The notes: generated by a model from the sequence alone, not told the origin. 64,000 nt of DNA from Rossellomorea marisflavi (GCF_001274775.1 NZ_LGUE01000005.1:367836-431835); one strand, 5' to 3'. Positions 7,206 to 16,886 are shown, numbered from the stretch's first letter. Numbers and translations are program-made.

Positions 7206-8525
7206 ATGAATGAGTTTAAAGAGTTAGGCATTGATCAACAGTATATCCAGGCATTGGAAGGGCAGTCCATCACGGAGCCGACCCCGATCCAGAAAGAGAC
7301 GATCCCCTTGCTCATGGCAGGGAAGGACGTCATCGGGCAAGCTCAGACGGGGACAGGGAAGACCTTGGCCTTCCTGCTTCCGATGCTTCATTCCATAGAT
7401 AGCAATAAGGATACGATCCAATCACTGATCGTGACTCCGACGCGCGAATTGGCCATCCAGGTGACGGCAGAGCTGCAACAGCTTCTTGCTGCAACCGAGG
7501 AAGACATCAATGTCCTCGCTGTATATGGTGGTCAGGATGTTGAAAAGCAGATTCACAGGCTGAAGAATAAAGCCATCCATGTGGTGATCGGGACTCCTGG
7601 GCGGATCCTTGATCACGTTCGGAGGGGAACAATCGAATTCATCGATGTCTCCTTCCTTGTACTCGATGAAGCAGATCAGATGCTTCATATCGGATTCTTT
7701 GATGAAGTGGAATCCATCATCAGGGAGACGCCATTCACAAGACAGACGGCTTTATTCTCGGCAACCATGTCCAAGGATATCCGCAAAATCGGGAAGCGCT
7801 ACATGAAGTCCCCAAGCAATGTGGAGATCAGGACTAAGGAGCGGATCGTCGAAGAAATCCGTCAGGAAGTCGTCGAGACGACAGACAGGAAAAAGCTCGA
7901 TGCCCTCTCTAAGGTGATCAAAGAAGAGCAGCCATTCCTTGGCATCATCTTCTGCAGGACGAAAAGAAGGGTATCAAAGCTTTACGGAGAGCTCAAGGCA
8001 CGTGGCTTCCTCGTGGACGAACTCCACGGTGACCTTTCACAGGCAAAACGTGAAGGCGTAATGAAACGCTTCAGGGAAGTGAAGCTCCAGTACCTGATCG
8101 CAACCGACGTAGCCGCCCGCGGTCTTGATATCGATGGCGTCACCCATGTGTTCAATTACGATATTCCCCAGGATGTTGAAAGCTACATCCACCGGATCGG
8201 TCGTACGGGAAGGGCAGGGAAAGACGGCCTTGCCATCACATTCGTGGCGCTTAAGGATAAACAGGATCTCCAGACGATTGAAAAAGGGCTGGGATTGAAT
8301 CTCCCGCGCAGGGTCGTGGAAGTAGCGTTATCTCAGCCGACTCCAAAGGTGTCGGGCGGAGAGTCCACCAAAGATCGCAGGGAAAAGAACATCCGCGAAA
8401 GCCGTGACCGCAACAGGGGGAACCGCTCGAAGGAAAGACCGAGGGCCGGTAAATCCCAAGGGTCTGGTTCTTCACGCCGCGGCGGGGAACGGAAGAGGAG
8501 CACAGAGCAAAGAAGAAGTCGATAA
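7206..8525 (+). CDS. DEAD-box ATP-dependent RNA helicase
   Basis: 439 residues. All core motifs are visible in order: the Q-motif region near PTPIQ, motif I AQTGTGKT (46-53), PTRELA, GTPGR, DEAD, SAT, and in the second domain ARGLD and HRIGRTGR. A basic Arg/Ser/Gly-rich tail of about 50 residues follows from around residue 390 and probably binds RNA. It belongs to the CshA/CshB/CshC group of cold-shock and RNA-turnover helicases; the subgroup is not certain. The start was placed at 7206 because AGAGGTGA lies six bases before it; an upstream in-frame ATG at 7167 lacks such a site. Confidence 0.93.
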   Translation: MNEFKELGIDQQYIQALEGQSITEPTPIQKETIPLLMAGKDVIGQAQTGTGKTLAFLLPMLHSIDSNKDTIQSLIVTPTRELAIQVTAELQQLLAATEEDINVLAVYGGQDVEKQIHRLKNKAIHVVIGTPGRILDHVRRGTIEFIDVSFLVLDEADQMLHIGFFDEVESIIRETPFTRQTALFSATMSKDIRKIGKRYMKSPSNVEIRTKERIVEEIRQEVVETTDRKKLDALSKVIKEEQPFLGIIFCRTKRRVSKLYGELKARGFLVDELHGDLSQAKREGVMKRFREVKLQYLIATDVAARGLDIDGVTHVFNYDIPQDVESYIHRIGRTGRAGKDGLAITFVALKDKQDLQTIEKGLGLNLPRRVVEVALSQPTPKVSGGESTKDRREKNIRESRDRNRGNRSKERPRAGKSQGSGSSRRGGERKRSTEQRRSR

Positions 8526-8530
8526 TGTGG

Positions 8531-8560
8531 ACGGAGGCAATAATGCCTCCGTTTTTTTTT
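8531..8560 (+). terminator. Intrinsic terminator after the helicase gene
   Basis: ACGGAGGCA pairs with TGCCTCCGT around an ATAA loop and is followed by a run of eight further T. Confidence 0.92.
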
Positions 8561-8695
8561 GCAAGGAGAATCGGATGTAACCGACCGCCTTTAGAAAAAG
8601 GGGGACACAGGATGTCCTTTTATAAAACGAAATGATTGAAAATTCACATAAATTCCCTTATAACTGAATCAAGGACAAAATAAGGGGTGGAGTTC

Positions 8696-10279
8696 ATGCA
8701 TGTACCATTGGTTTTAACAGATTTTTTGGACAGGGCCGTTGAATTGTACGGTGATAAGGTCGCGGTCATTGACGGGGAGAGGAAGTTTACTTACAGTGAT
8801 ATGAATCGTCGGGTGAACCGTCTGGCCCGGGGATTGAAGAATGCCGGTGTGGAGAAGGGGGATAAGGTAGCTTACCTTGCTCCGAACTCGGTGGAAATGC
8901 TTGAAGGATTTTACGGCGTATTCAGTGTCGGTGGTATCATGACCCCGCTCAATACCCGTCTGAAACCGGAAGAATACCGGTTCATCCTCACTCACAGTGA
9001 AAGCAAGGTGCTTCTTGTTGATCACGAGCTCCTACATCTCGTCGAGCCGATCCTTGATGGAGTGCCCGCACTGGAGAAAGTAGTGGTCCATGGAGATTAT
9101 AGCGGGAAGCATGCCAATTATGAAGAATGGATTGCTTCTTTCGGAGGGGACCCTTTCAATCGGGAGCCGCTTGAAGAGACGGATATTGCCTCCCTCCTGT
9201 ACACGAGCGGAACCACGGGCGAGCCGAAAGGCGTCCTGTTGACGCACCGTACCAACTACCTGCATGCCATGTCTGCCATGCACCATTTACGTGTATCCGA
9301 CAGGGATACGCTTCTCCATGTCCTCCCCATGTTCCATGTGAACGGGTGGGGCTCACCTTTTTACTATACGGCAAACGGTGCCACACAGGTAATGTTGAGG
9401 AAGGTGGATCCTAAGAAGATCTTACAGCTCCTTCATGAACACAATGTAACAGTCATGCATATGGCACCGACTGTACTCAATATGATATTTGATGAGTTTG
9501 AAGCAAACCAAGAAGCTATGCATCAACAAAATGTAAGGGTTATCATTGCTGGATCTGCCCCGCCGCCTGCCTTTGTCAGGAAAGTGGAAGAGGGCCTTGG
9601 CTGGGAGTTTGTCCAAGTATACGGAATGACCGAAATCGCTCCCCTTATCACCACATCAGTGATCCGATCAGCAGGAAAGGAAATCGAACTGGAGGACCAA
9701 TACCGGTTGAAGGCGAAAGCCGGTTATGCCATGATCGGCTCCCGCGTGAAGGTCGTGGATGAACGGGGAAAGGAGGTTCCGCGTGACGGGGAGACGACAG
9801 GAGAGATTGTCACCCGGACCAACACGGTGATGGAAGGGTACTTCAAGAATCCGGATGCCACCTCGGCAGCGATACGGGATGGGTGGCTTCACACGGGAGA
9901 TATGGCGACGGTCGATGCTGACGGGTACATTGATATTGTTGACCGTAAGAAAGACGTCATCATCAGTGGCGGGGAAAACATCTCTTCCATTGAAGTGGAG
10001 GGGATGCTTTATGAACATCCCGCTATCGTGGAAGCAGCGGTCGTCGCCGTCCCCCATGAACGATGGGGAGAAGTGCCTCATGCAGTGGTCGTGGTGAGGG
10101 AAGGGGCGGAGGTCACGGAAGATGAACTGATTGCCTTTTGCCGGGATAGGATGGCTCATTTCAAGGCGCCAAAGGGGATCACCTTCACGGATGAGCTGCC
10201 AAAGACCGCATCGGGTAAGATCCAGAAGGTCGTGATCCGGAATGCATTCTGGAAAGATCGTGATCGCTTGGTGCAGTAA
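8696..10279 (+). CDS. Medium/long-chain acyl-CoA synthetase (AMP-binding family)
   Basis: 527 residues of the ANL adenylating family. The ATP signature YTSGTTGEPKG is at 169-179; YGMTE, GWLHTGD and the C-terminal PKTASGKIQK catalytic-lysine motif follow. The enzyme activates a carboxylic acid to its acyl-CoA through an acyl-adenylate. Overall it resembles the fatty-acyl-CoA ligases that feed beta-oxidation (B. subtilis LcfA/YngI, AlkK type), but chain-length preference cannot be read. ATG 8696 is preferred over GTG 8687 because AAGGGGTGG sits at the right distance. No FadR-like box was seen upstream. Confidence 0.9.
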   Translation: MHVPLVLTDFLDRAVELYGDKVAVIDGERKFTYSDMNRRVNRLARGLKNAGVEKGDKVAYLAPNSVEMLEGFYGVFSVGGIMTPLNTRLKPEEYRFILTHSESKVLLVDHELLHLVEPILDGVPALEKVVVHGDYSGKHANYEEWIASFGGDPFNREPLEETDIASLLYTSGTTGEPKGVLLTHRTNYLHAMSAMHHLRVSDRDTLLHVLPMFHVNGWGSPFYYTANGATQVMLRKVDPKKILQLLHEHNVTVMHMAPTVLNMIFDEFEANQEAMHQQNVRVIIAGSAPPPAFVRKVEEGLGWEFVQVYGMTEIAPLITTSVIRSAGKEIELEDQYRLKAKAGYAMIGSRVKVVDERGKEVPRDGETTGEIVTRTNTVMEGYFKNPDATSAAIRDGWLHTGDMATVDADGYIDIVDRKKDVIISGGENISSIEVEGMLYEHPAIVEAAVVAVPHERWGEVPHAVVVVREGAEVTEDELIAFCRDRMAHFKAPKGITFTDELPKTASGKIQKVVIRNAFWKDRDRLVQ

Positions 10280-10436
10280 GGAACGCTTTGTCAGACACCC
10301 TGCTGAACTCCTTTATGTGGAAGGTCCATTGAGGTATGCTGTGTGAAAGGATCCAATGGTTTAATTCGACGTTTTGGATTCATACTAAAAGGGAAAAGGT
10401 TCAGGCAGAGAGAATCTTTACTGAAGGGGTGTCACT

Positions 10437-11291
10437 ATGAGTTTACATTTCCCGGTGATGGGGGATTCCATCCATTGCCCGAATGAATATGATCCATTAA
10501 AAAAAGTGGTGGTCGTTTCACCACAGTACATGCACATAGAAGAAATCATCAATGAAACCCAGAAGCATTTCCTGAAAGAAAATATCGATACGGATAAAGC
10601 TGTAAGCCAGCACAGGGAGTTCGTCAGGGTCCTCGAAAGCCACGGCTCCGAGGTCATCCATCTCGATCCTTCAAAGGAACTGAACGAGCAGGTGTTCACA
10701 AGGGATATCGGGATCTCGATCCATAACCAATTCTTTGTTTCTGCCATGAACACGGAGATTCGCCAGAATGAAGTGATCACCCTGAAAAAATGGCTCGACG
10801 AGGAGGATATCCCTTATCATGAGCTGCGTCACTCAATTGAGGGAGGGGACGTCCTTGTAGATGGTGAGCGCGTCTGGGTGGGGATCAGCGGACGTACCAA
10901 TGATCTTGCTGCTCAACATTTGAGGAATCAGCTGTCGGATCTCAAGGTCCATACGCTACCCTTGAAAGAAGGGATCCTTCATCTTGACTGCGTGTTCACG
11001 ATCATTTCAAGTGAGTGGGCCCTTGTTTATCCACCTGCCTTCGCTGAGTCCGATTATGAAGAAATCAAGCAGCATTACAACGTCATAACGGTTTCCGAAG
11101 AAGAGCAATTCAGGATGGGACCCAACGTCCTTTCCATCGGGGACGGCAAGATCATCAGCCTGACCCAGAATAAAGAGTTGAACCGCCGCATTGCAGCGGA
11201 AGGGTTTACCGTACAGGAAGTGGATCTGTCCGAAATCATCAAATCTGGTGGATCTTTTAGATGCTGTACCCTTCCCTTAATCAGACAATGA
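10437..11291 (+). CDS. Amidinotransferase/dimethylargininase-superfamily protein (YkgA-like)
   Basis: 284 residues of the guanidino-group-modifying superfamily that includes arginine deiminase and DDAH. The expected features are FTRD (Asp90), EGGDVL (Glu135, Asp138), the catalytic His in LHLDC (His182) and a C-terminal catalytic Cys in SFRCCTLPL (Cys276, with a second Cys277). A dimethylarginine or arginine-type hydrolase is therefore likely; the substrate is unproven. B. subtilis YkgA has similar length and motifs. Monocistronic, with a terminator behind it. Confidence 0.82.
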   Translation: MSLHFPVMGDSIHCPNEYDPLKKVVVVSPQYMHIEEIINETQKHFLKENIDTDKAVSQHREFVRVLESHGSEVIHLDPSKELNEQVFTRDIGISIHNQFFVSAMNTEIRQNEVITLKKWLDEEDIPYHELRHSIEGGDVLVDGERVWVGISGRTNDLAAQHLRNQLSDLKVHTLPLKEGILHLDCVFTIISSEWALVYPPAFAESDYEEIKQHYNVITVSEEEQFRMGPNVLSIGDGKIISLTQNKELNRRIAAEGFTVQEVDLSEIIKSGGSFRCCTLPLIRQ

Positions 11292-11307
11292 TGGTTGAGA
11301 TCCATTG

Positions 11308-11343
11308 AAAGACCGCATCCAAGGTAGTGGGTGCGGTCTTTTC
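11308..11343. terminator. Bidirectional intrinsic terminator
   Basis: AAAGACCGCA pairs with TGCGGTCTTT with a GGG/CC extension around the loop; T runs lie on both sides. It separates the rightward amidinotransferase from the leftward small spore-protein gene. Confidence 0.8.
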
Positions 11344-11350
11344 CGTAAGG

Positions 11351-11500
11351 TTATTGGTCTTTATTTGTTTTGTTCTGCTGGTCTTTATTATGTTTATTTC
11401 CCTTGCTGTTATCGCCACTTGTGATTTCTTTAGCGAATTCAGTTGTTCCACGCTTCGGTGAATTCTGATTCTGGCTCCCATTATTCGGTGATCTGGTCAT
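11351..11500 (-). CDS. Small gamma-type acid-soluble spore protein-like gene
   Basis: A 49-residue reading frame rich in Asn, Gln, Lys and Ser and free of Cys and Trp. It contains TEFAKEITSG, resembling the repeated TEFA-x-E motif of gamma-type SASPs (SspE family), which store amino acids in the spore core. The ATG is preceded by TAAAGGAGGG with about seven bases of spacing, a very good site. It is shorter than SspE, with one motif copy instead of two or three. The assignment rests on composition and this motif. Confidence 0.6.
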   Translation of the reverse strand: MTRSPNNGSQNQNSPKRGTTEFAKEITSGDNSKGNKHNKDQQNKTNKDQ

Positions 11501-11575
11501 ATCAAACCCTCCTTTATCTATTCAGATTCTTAAGTAGGATTTCCCCACAAAGAAAACCTATTCAGGTCCTGAGGA

Positions 11576-11611
11576 CAAAAAAACCGACCAGATCCGCATG
11601 GGCCTGGTCGG
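11576..11611 (-). terminator. Intrinsic terminator after the thioredoxin gene
   Basis: CCGACCAG (11584-11591) pairs with CTGGTCGG (11604-11611); reading leftward it is followed by seven T. Confidence 0.85.
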
Positions 11612-11622
11612 CTGTTGAGCTT

Positions 11623-11937
11623 TTATAAGCTGCTGAGGAATTCGGTTACCTGCTCTGGCGATTTGGCATTCGCACTGTGAAGATGCGCAATCTTTTCGCC
11701 ATCCTTGTATACGAGCAGACTTGGAATGCCCATGACGTCGTACTTTTCAGCAAGAGCCGGAAGCTCGTCCTTATTCACATCGTACCATTTGAACTGATTG
11801 TATTCAGCCATGATGTCGTCAATGAACATATCCATCCGGCGGCAGTCAGGGCACCAGTCCGCATGAAATTTCACGATGACCGGATCACCAGAGTTGATGA
11901 ATTCATAAAAGGTTTCTTCGTTTTTAATGGATTGCAT
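11623..11937 (-). CDS. Thioredoxin-family protein (YdbP-like)
   Basis: 104 residues with a thioredoxin fold and active site WCPDC (Cys29, Cys32) instead of the canonical WCGPC. A cis-proline follows at VMGIPSLL. It lacks a signal peptide, so it is probably a cytosolic disulfide reductase or a specialised partner. B. subtilis YdbP is a similar short thioredoxin-like protein. It sits alone, downstream of the germination operon in the same direction but with a 60-bp gap. Confidence 0.88.
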   Translation of the reverse strand: MQSIKNEETFYEFINSGDPVIVKFHADWCPDCRRMDMFIDDIMAEYNQFKWYDVNKDELPALAEKYDVMGIPSLLVYKDGEKIAHLHSANAKSPEQVTEFLSSL

Positions 11938-11997
11938 GATGTATTACCCCCTTATGCCCATTTATTATACCGGATAATGAGAGATTGTAAATCGCTT

Positions 11998-13092
11998 CTA
12001 CTCGACGGTACCGGCTTCAAGGATTTTGACCTTGGCTTTCACCTTGATGTCGGCTTTGGGATAGATATCTTTTTTCCATTCTTTGAGATCGAACCCGCGG
12101 ACCCCGTGCTTTTGATACTGTCCTATTCCCAGTGGATCGATACCAAGTTCCTGGAATGATTTGATCATGGTGTTGCATTTTTTCTCGATATCTGCCTTCA
12201 TCCGGTTCTCGACTGCCGCCATTTGCTTGGCACCGAGGGTATCTCCTGTATATTCTTTGATGATGCCCCTGATGCTGATCTCTACGTCCACCTTCACAGG
12301 ATCGGCCTTTCGGTCTATGCGGATTTTTTGTTTGGAGTGAAGGCTGGTGACGGAAGCTTCAATATTTTTCTCTGGTTTATTGGGGTTTTTCCCCATCTTG
12401 ATCACATGACTGCCCTCGGCGATCCTGTCGACCATGATCTTGAAGAAGAACATATCTTCATCGGGTATCTTGGCCACGACTTTATCGTAGCTCAGCAGGG
12501 CGATTCCCGAAATGGCGATGCTTTCGTCCGATGTTTTTTTGAGAATAGGCAGATAGGAAGACTGCCCCTGTTGATAATAATCGTAAAGAAACAAGTGGAG
12601 ATTCGTTTCAGGAAGCTCCCGTTTGGAAATGTTATGCTGTATGAGATTGTATATATATATCCCATTTCCTCGGTTTCCATAGTTTCCGGTAAGTACGTCC
12701 CCTGCATCTCCTTCGGTTATAATCAAAAAGACGCGAGCACCGACGCTTGCATCCCGTTGGAGGGAGTCTGCTATATCGATGATGCCTTTTTCCCCAAGCT
12801 CCTCTCCTATCAGCACGACATCCAGAGAACCCCGGACAAGGGGCTGTTGTGCTCTGCGCTCGATCTTTTCTATAACTTCCCGTGTAGAAGAGGCTTCTTC
12901 TGAAAGAAATCCATTTTTAATGGTCTTATCCGGTAAATAAATCGGAAAGACAGCAGTTCCCCTGATACGATTTTGAGAAACATAATCGTAGGCTTTACCC
13001 GTTTCCAGGTACAGATCATCCAGGATCTCCTTCTCGACGCACCCGGACAACAGTAAGCAAGTGAATGTAATCAATAACATGATGGACCTCAT
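11998..13092 (-). CDS. gerAC: Spore germination lipoprotein, Ger(x)C family (GerAC-like)
   Basis: 364 residues with a lipoprotein signal ending LLLSGC (Cys18), then the three-domain GerAC body. GerAC-type lipoproteins are anchored on the outer face of the spore inner membrane and are needed for germinant responses. The gene overlaps gerAB by four bases (ATGA), so the two are translationally coupled. It is the last gene of the operon. The germinant cannot be read from sequence, and it may be a GerK, GerB or YndDEF equivalent rather than GerA itself. Confidence 0.92.
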   Translation of the reverse strand: MRSIMLLITFTCLLLSGCVEKEILDDLYLETGKAYDYVSQNRIRGTAVFPIYLPDKTIKNGFLSEEASSTREVIEKIERRAQQPLVRGSLDVVLIGEELGEKGIIDIADSLQRDASVGARVFLIITEGDAGDVLTGNYGNRGNGIYIYNLIQHNISKRELPETNLHLFLYDYYQQGQSSYLPILKKTSDESIAISGIALLSYDKVVAKIPDEDMFFFKIMVDRIAEGSHVIKMGKNPNKPEKNIEASVTSLHSKQKIRIDRKADPVKVDVEISIRGIIKEYTGDTLGAKQMAAVENRMKADIEKKCNTMIKSFQELGIDPLGIGQYQKHGVRGFDLKEWKKDIYPKADIKVKAKVKILEAGTVE

Positions 13093-14183
13093 TGTTTTTT
13101 CACCTTCTTCATGATAAACACCAATGCGAACAAGAGGGGAATATAGATGAAGTTAAAGTAAAACCCGGATTTCCCCGAAATCGTGTTCAACAGGTTAATC
13201 TGGTCGCGCTTGTCGATAAACGTCAGACCGGCAAGGCACAGGACGGAAATCAGCAACAGTGTGTGTCGGTGTTTCATGGGGGTCATCCGTTTGAGCACCC
13301 TGCTTGAGCACCAGACAGTGATGCATACGTTCGGCAGTATGATGAGACACCAGTTTGCAATTCCGATATATTCGAAACGCTCTACAAAGGGCATTTCGAC
13401 GATCTTCCACATGGAAAGGGTGGCCCAGATGGTCTTATCCAGCTGATCTGGAGCGAAAAAGCCAAATGAGATGATGGCGATCAATGTATAGATGGTACTC
13501 GTGGCGAAAAGCCCCCACTGTGCATACTTTTGGGATTTCTCCGGATCTTTTATGAATGGATAGAGCATGAGGATGGCTTCGTATCCAAGATAGGTAAGGG
13601 ACATATCCCTCGTAGAGAGAAGGATTTCCATGACACTGTGATCAAACACAGGAAGTATATTGCGGAAATCCGCATACTTGAAGGTGAAGACGAAGGTCAG
13701 GACCAGGTAGCTCGGGAGCAAGGTCCCGAGATAGGCAACTCCTGCGATGGTCCGGACTCCCCCGTTCACGATATAGTAAGTCAGCAAAAGGAAGAATAAA
13801 GAGAATATAAACGTGCTTAGACGAGGATACATCCATACCTGTACGACCTCGACATAGGAGCGGATGATGGTGATGACAAGAAGTCCGAAATACAGGGCAT
13901 AGAGAAAGGAGAAGAAATTCCCGATCCACTTTCCGAACACATAGGTGTGAATGGAAACCAGATCTCCTTTCACCGTTGATAGCATCTTATACATCATGAA
14001 CATGATGATATGGGTGAGGGCCCCTGCGAGGATGACAGAGATCCAGCCATCATACCCGGCATGGATGGAAATGATGCGCTGGAATCCTAAAACCCCCGCC
14101 CCCACCTGAATGGAATGGACAAGGAAAAAGGCAAGGCTAGGGGAAACTTTACGATTCTCTGGTACCGGTTGCATGGGTCTCAC
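13089..14183 (-). CDS. gerAB: Spore germination permease, GerAB/GerKB family
   Basis: 364 residues with about ten membrane segments, of the amino-acid/polyamine/organocation superfamily branch specific to spore germination. In GerA-type receptors this subunit binds the germinant, commonly an amino acid. The N-terminal stretch FFLVHSIQVGAGVLGFQR is the typical first helix. It starts nine bases after the gerAA stop and overlaps gerAC by four bases. Length is normal. Confidence 0.93.
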   Translation of the reverse strand: MRPMQPVPENRKVSPSLAFFLVHSIQVGAGVLGFQRIISIHAGYDGWISVILAGALTHIIMFMMYKMLSTVKGDLVSIHTYVFGKWIGNFFSFLYALYFGLLVITIIRSYVEVVQVWMYPRLSTFIFSLFFLLLTYYIVNGGVRTIAGVAYLGTLLPSYLVLTFVFTFKYADFRNILPVFDHSVMEILLSTRDMSLTYLGYEAILMLYPFIKDPEKSQKYAQWGLFATSTIYTLIAIISFGFFAPDQLDKTIWATLSMWKIVEMPFVERFEYIGIANWCLIILPNVCITVWCSSRVLKRMTPMKHRHTLLLISVLCLAGLTFIDKRDQINLLNTISGKSGFYFNFIYIPLLFALVFIMKKVKKQ

Positions 14184-14192
14184 CTCCTCAAC

Positions 14193-15704
14193 TCACTCAT
14201 CAATGTCCTTTTTCTTTTTGCTTCCTTCCGTTTCACTGAACCGGAATGGATTTTGAGTCCGTAAAAACTGGGGGCGCTGAGTCTGTGAACTGAACGGGAG
14301 TCTGATCAGTGAGTCCTTCAAATCCTTCAGTCTCGGTGGATAAATGGGCTCCAGGATCGGTCTCCCGAGTGAAGTCAACTGCAAGAGATGACCCATCAGG
14401 ATACAGAAGCAGAATACAATACCGAGCATCCCCCACAGCTGTGCAAATAATAAAAACGGGAATCTCAGGATCCGGATCGTATTGCTCATCCGGTAAACAG
14501 GCGTCGTGAAGGATGCCAGGGCAGCAAGTGCGACGAGGATCAGGAGGACGTTACTCGTGATACCCGCTTCCACCGATGCGGTCCCGATGACGATACCGCC
14601 GACGATACCGATCGTCTGACCGACCTTCGTTGGAAGGCGTGCGCCGGCCTCGCGAAGCAGCTCGATCGTCAATTCAAGGAAGAGTGCTTCCAGGATCGGA
14701 GGCAGCGGTACTTCCTGACGAGATGTGACCAGGGTTGCTGTCAAGTCCTTCGGAATCAGCTCATAATGATAGGTCAGGGCAGCAACGTAAACCGGGGTGA
14801 TCAAGACAGAGAACGCTACGGCAAAAACACGGACAAGCCTGAAGAATGATGCAATGGAAAAATTGAGGAAGTAGTCCTCATATGCCGAGAAGAATTCCAC
14901 CAGGGTGGTCGGTCCAATCAGCACATGGGGAGACCCGTCGACCATGATCCCGATCTTCCCTTCAGCGAGGACCGAGGCCACCCGGTCGGGACGTTCCGAA
15001 TCCAGCAGCTGGGGGAAGGGGGAGTAATTATTGTCTGCAATGATCTGCTCGATAAAGGAGCTGTCCATGATCTGATCGAAATCGATGGCCTGAAGACGAT
15101 TCTTCACAATCTCGACGTTGGCTTTATCGGCAAGTCCGTCCAGATAGACTAGGGCCACCCGGGTATGGGTCATGGATCCGATGTTCATTTCATCCACTAC
15201 CAGTTCCTTGATCGGGAGCTTCCTCCTGACAAGATTGATGTTATCGCTCAGGTTCTCGACGAATGCTTCCTTCGGGCCGACGACGCTGAATTCCACTTCA
15301 GGTTGTGATACTTCACGTCCCAACTCATTTTTCGTGGCAATGAATGCGAAGGATTGGCCACTCTTCATCTTCAGGAGCGTATACCCGTTAAACAGCTTCT
15401 GCTCGATGTCTTCTTCCTTTTGGGAAATCTGTATGTCGAGGATGGGTACAAGGGTAACCAGGTCGTCGATGGAATGGAATTCTTTTGATAATAATGAAGG
15501 CAGGACATCCTCTTGAAGGATCTTCGGATCAATCAGGGTGGTGATGAAGTAAAGACTGAATTCAGCTCCTGTGAACGGGTTCTTATAGTGGGATTCCTTG
15601 AAGTCCGCAGATTTCCCTGCGGTCTTGGCCACTGTTTCAAAGCTTTGTTTCTTTTCATTTTTATTGGTGTTTTTCTTTTTCTTAGATTTGAAAAATGGAA
15701 ACAT
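14193..15704 (-). CDS. gerAA: Spore germination protein, GerAA/GerKA family
   Basis: 503 residues: a lysine-rich N-terminus, a soluble N-terminal domain to about residue 270, then about five membrane segments and a charged C-terminal tail. Signature segments are GKIGIMVDGSPHVLIGP and RQEVPLPPILEALFLELTIELLREAG. In the GerA complex this subunit forms the oligomeric channel opened during germination. First gene of the leftward gerAA-AB-AC operon. Expression in the forespore from a sigma-G promoter is expected from the family, but I could not identify a convincing promoter. Confidence 0.93.
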   Translation of the reverse strand: MFPFFKSKKKKNTNKNEKKQSFETVAKTAGKSADFKESHYKNPFTGAEFSLYFITTLIDPKILQEDVLPSLLSKEFHSIDDLVTLVPILDIQISQKEEDIEQKLFNGYTLLKMKSGQSFAFIATKNELGREVSQPEVEFSVVGPKEAFVENLSDNINLVRRKLPIKELVVDEMNIGSMTHTRVALVYLDGLADKANVEIVKNRLQAIDFDQIMDSSFIEQIIADNNYSPFPQLLDSERPDRVASVLAEGKIGIMVDGSPHVLIGPTTLVEFFSAYEDYFLNFSIASFFRLVRVFAVAFSVLITPVYVAALTYHYELIPKDLTATLVTSRQEVPLPPILEALFLELTIELLREAGARLPTKVGQTIGIVGGIVIGTASVEAGITSNVLLILVALAALASFTTPVYRMSNTIRILRFPFLLFAQLWGMLGIVFCFCILMGHLLQLTSLGRPILEPIYPPRLKDLKDSLIRLPFSSQTQRPQFLRTQNPFRFSETEGSKKKKDIDE

Positions 15705-15792
15705 GCTGATCCCTCATATCGATGTTTGTCTAGGGAGTAGTGTTTCCGAATATAGAAGAATTATGAATGAATAAGGGGAATCGGGCGTGGAA

Positions 15793-15827
15793 CAAAAAAC
15801 GACCAAAAGGAGGTTTCCTTTTGGTCG
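15793..15827 (-). terminator. Intrinsic terminator of the siderophore-binding lipoprotein gene
   Basis: CGACCAAAAGGA (15800-15811) pairs perfectly with TCCTTTTGGTCG (15816-15827); leftward it is followed by six T. Confidence 0.9.
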
Positions 15828-15834
15828 CGCAGGT

Positions 15835-16788
15835 TTATTGTTTTTCGAGGAAGATCTTTTCGATATCATCCAACATCTTGTTCGCTGCAAGCACGCCACC
15901 TGCTGTATTCCAGATGGCATCATTCACTTCATACACCTGGTCTTCTTTTGAGACGTTCAGGTTTTTGAAGAGGGGGTCGTTCAGCCAATCTTCAGCCAGT
16001 TTGTTGGCTTCGCCGTCTCCGGTTTCGTAAGTGAAGTAGAAGAGGACGTCCCCATCCATGGCAGGGATCCGTTCCTTCGTCACACCTTGCTCGGCAAGGT
16101 CATCAACTTCCTGTGATTCAGGACGTGCGAACCCAAGCTGGTCGAGGATCACACCTGAGAAGGAGTCCTTATGATAGATGCGGACATCCCCAGAGATGAA
16201 GCGCACCATGGATACTTCTTTCTTCAACTGGTCGCCCAGCTCACCCTTCATGTCTTCCACGCGCTGGTCATAGTCGGCGATGACTTTCTTGCCCTCGTCT
16301 TCTTTGTTCACAGCTTTAGAGTATAGCTCGAAGTTTTCTTTCCAGTTGCCTCGCAGGGTCTCGGCCATGACGGTCGGAGCGATCTCCTTCAATTGGTTAT
16401 ATTGCTCTTCCTGTCTCATCTTGTTCCCGATGATGAGATCCGGTTTGAGCTTGACGATGGCTTCGAGATTCAGTTCGCTTTCGGTCCCGACGACTTCAAC
16501 ATCCTTCATGTCATCGGCGATATGATCATACCAAGGGTCACCGGTCCATGATTGAACGGCTCCTACCGGCTTCACACCAAGAGCGAGAAGGGCTTCAGTT
16601 CCCTCATTCGTCAAGATCACGACCCGTTTCGGAGTTCCTTTGACGGTTGCTGTCCCCATGGCATGCTCGACTTTATAGCTGTCTTCCTTGCTTCCTGAAG
16701 AGTCTTCCTTCTCTTCATTGTTGCCGCAGGCAGCGAGTAAGAGTATGGAAGAAATGAATAATAGCGTCAGTAAACTTTTCCATTTCAT
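15835..16788 (-). CDS. Iron-siderophore ABC transporter substrate-binding lipoprotein
   Basis: 317 residues with a lipoprotein signal ending LAAC (Cys21) and a class III periplasmic-binding fold (FecB/YfiY/FeuA group). It would bind a ferric siderophore at the outer membrane face and deliver it to the permeases encoded divergently. Segments such as PKRVVILTNEGTEALLALGV and DLIIGNKMR are typical. The start at 16788 is chosen because GGAGGA precedes it and the signal peptide begins there; the frame extends upstream to 16863 without such support. A Fur box lies just upstream. Confidence 0.92.
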   Translation of the reverse strand: MKWKSLLTLLFISSILLLAACGNNEEKEDSSGSKEDSYKVEHAMGTATVKGTPKRVVILTNEGTEALLALGVKPVGAVQSWTGDPWYDHIADDMKDVEVVGTESELNLEAIVKLKPDLIIGNKMRQEEQYNQLKEIAPTVMAETLRGNWKENFELYSKAVNKEDEGKKVIADYDQRVEDMKGELGDQLKKEVSMVRFISGDVRIYHKDSFSGVILDQLGFARPESQEVDDLAEQGVTKERIPAMDGDVLFYFTYETGDGEANKLAEDWLNDPLFKNLNVSKEDQVYEVNDAIWNTAGGVLAANKMLDDIEKIFLEKQ

Positions 16789-16807
16789 ATGTACGTATCC
16801 TCCTGAG

Positions 16808-16886
16808 TGATAATCGTTATCAATTACAAATTTTATAATAATTGAGAAGGGTTTCATTGTCAATCCTTAATTGATAATGATTTTCA
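16808..16886. promoter_or_regulatory. Two Fur boxes in the divergent siderophore-uptake promoter region
   Basis: TGATAATCGTTATCA (16808-16822) and TGATAATGATTTTCA (16872-16886) each match the 7-1-7 Fur consensus TGATAATnATTATCA with one mismatch. The first is close to the leftward lipoprotein gene, the second is towards the rightward permease operon, so both units should be repressed by iron-loaded Fur. Confidence 0.85.

Noticed and set aside
11500-11580. Sigma-G promoter for the SASP-like gene
   Set aside because: A GAATA box occurs upstream but no properly spaced -10 match; not annotated.
12223-12903. A 226-codon rightward frame opposite gerAC
   Set aside because: It lies wholly within gerAC on the other strand, has no ribosome site and reads as a frame shadow.
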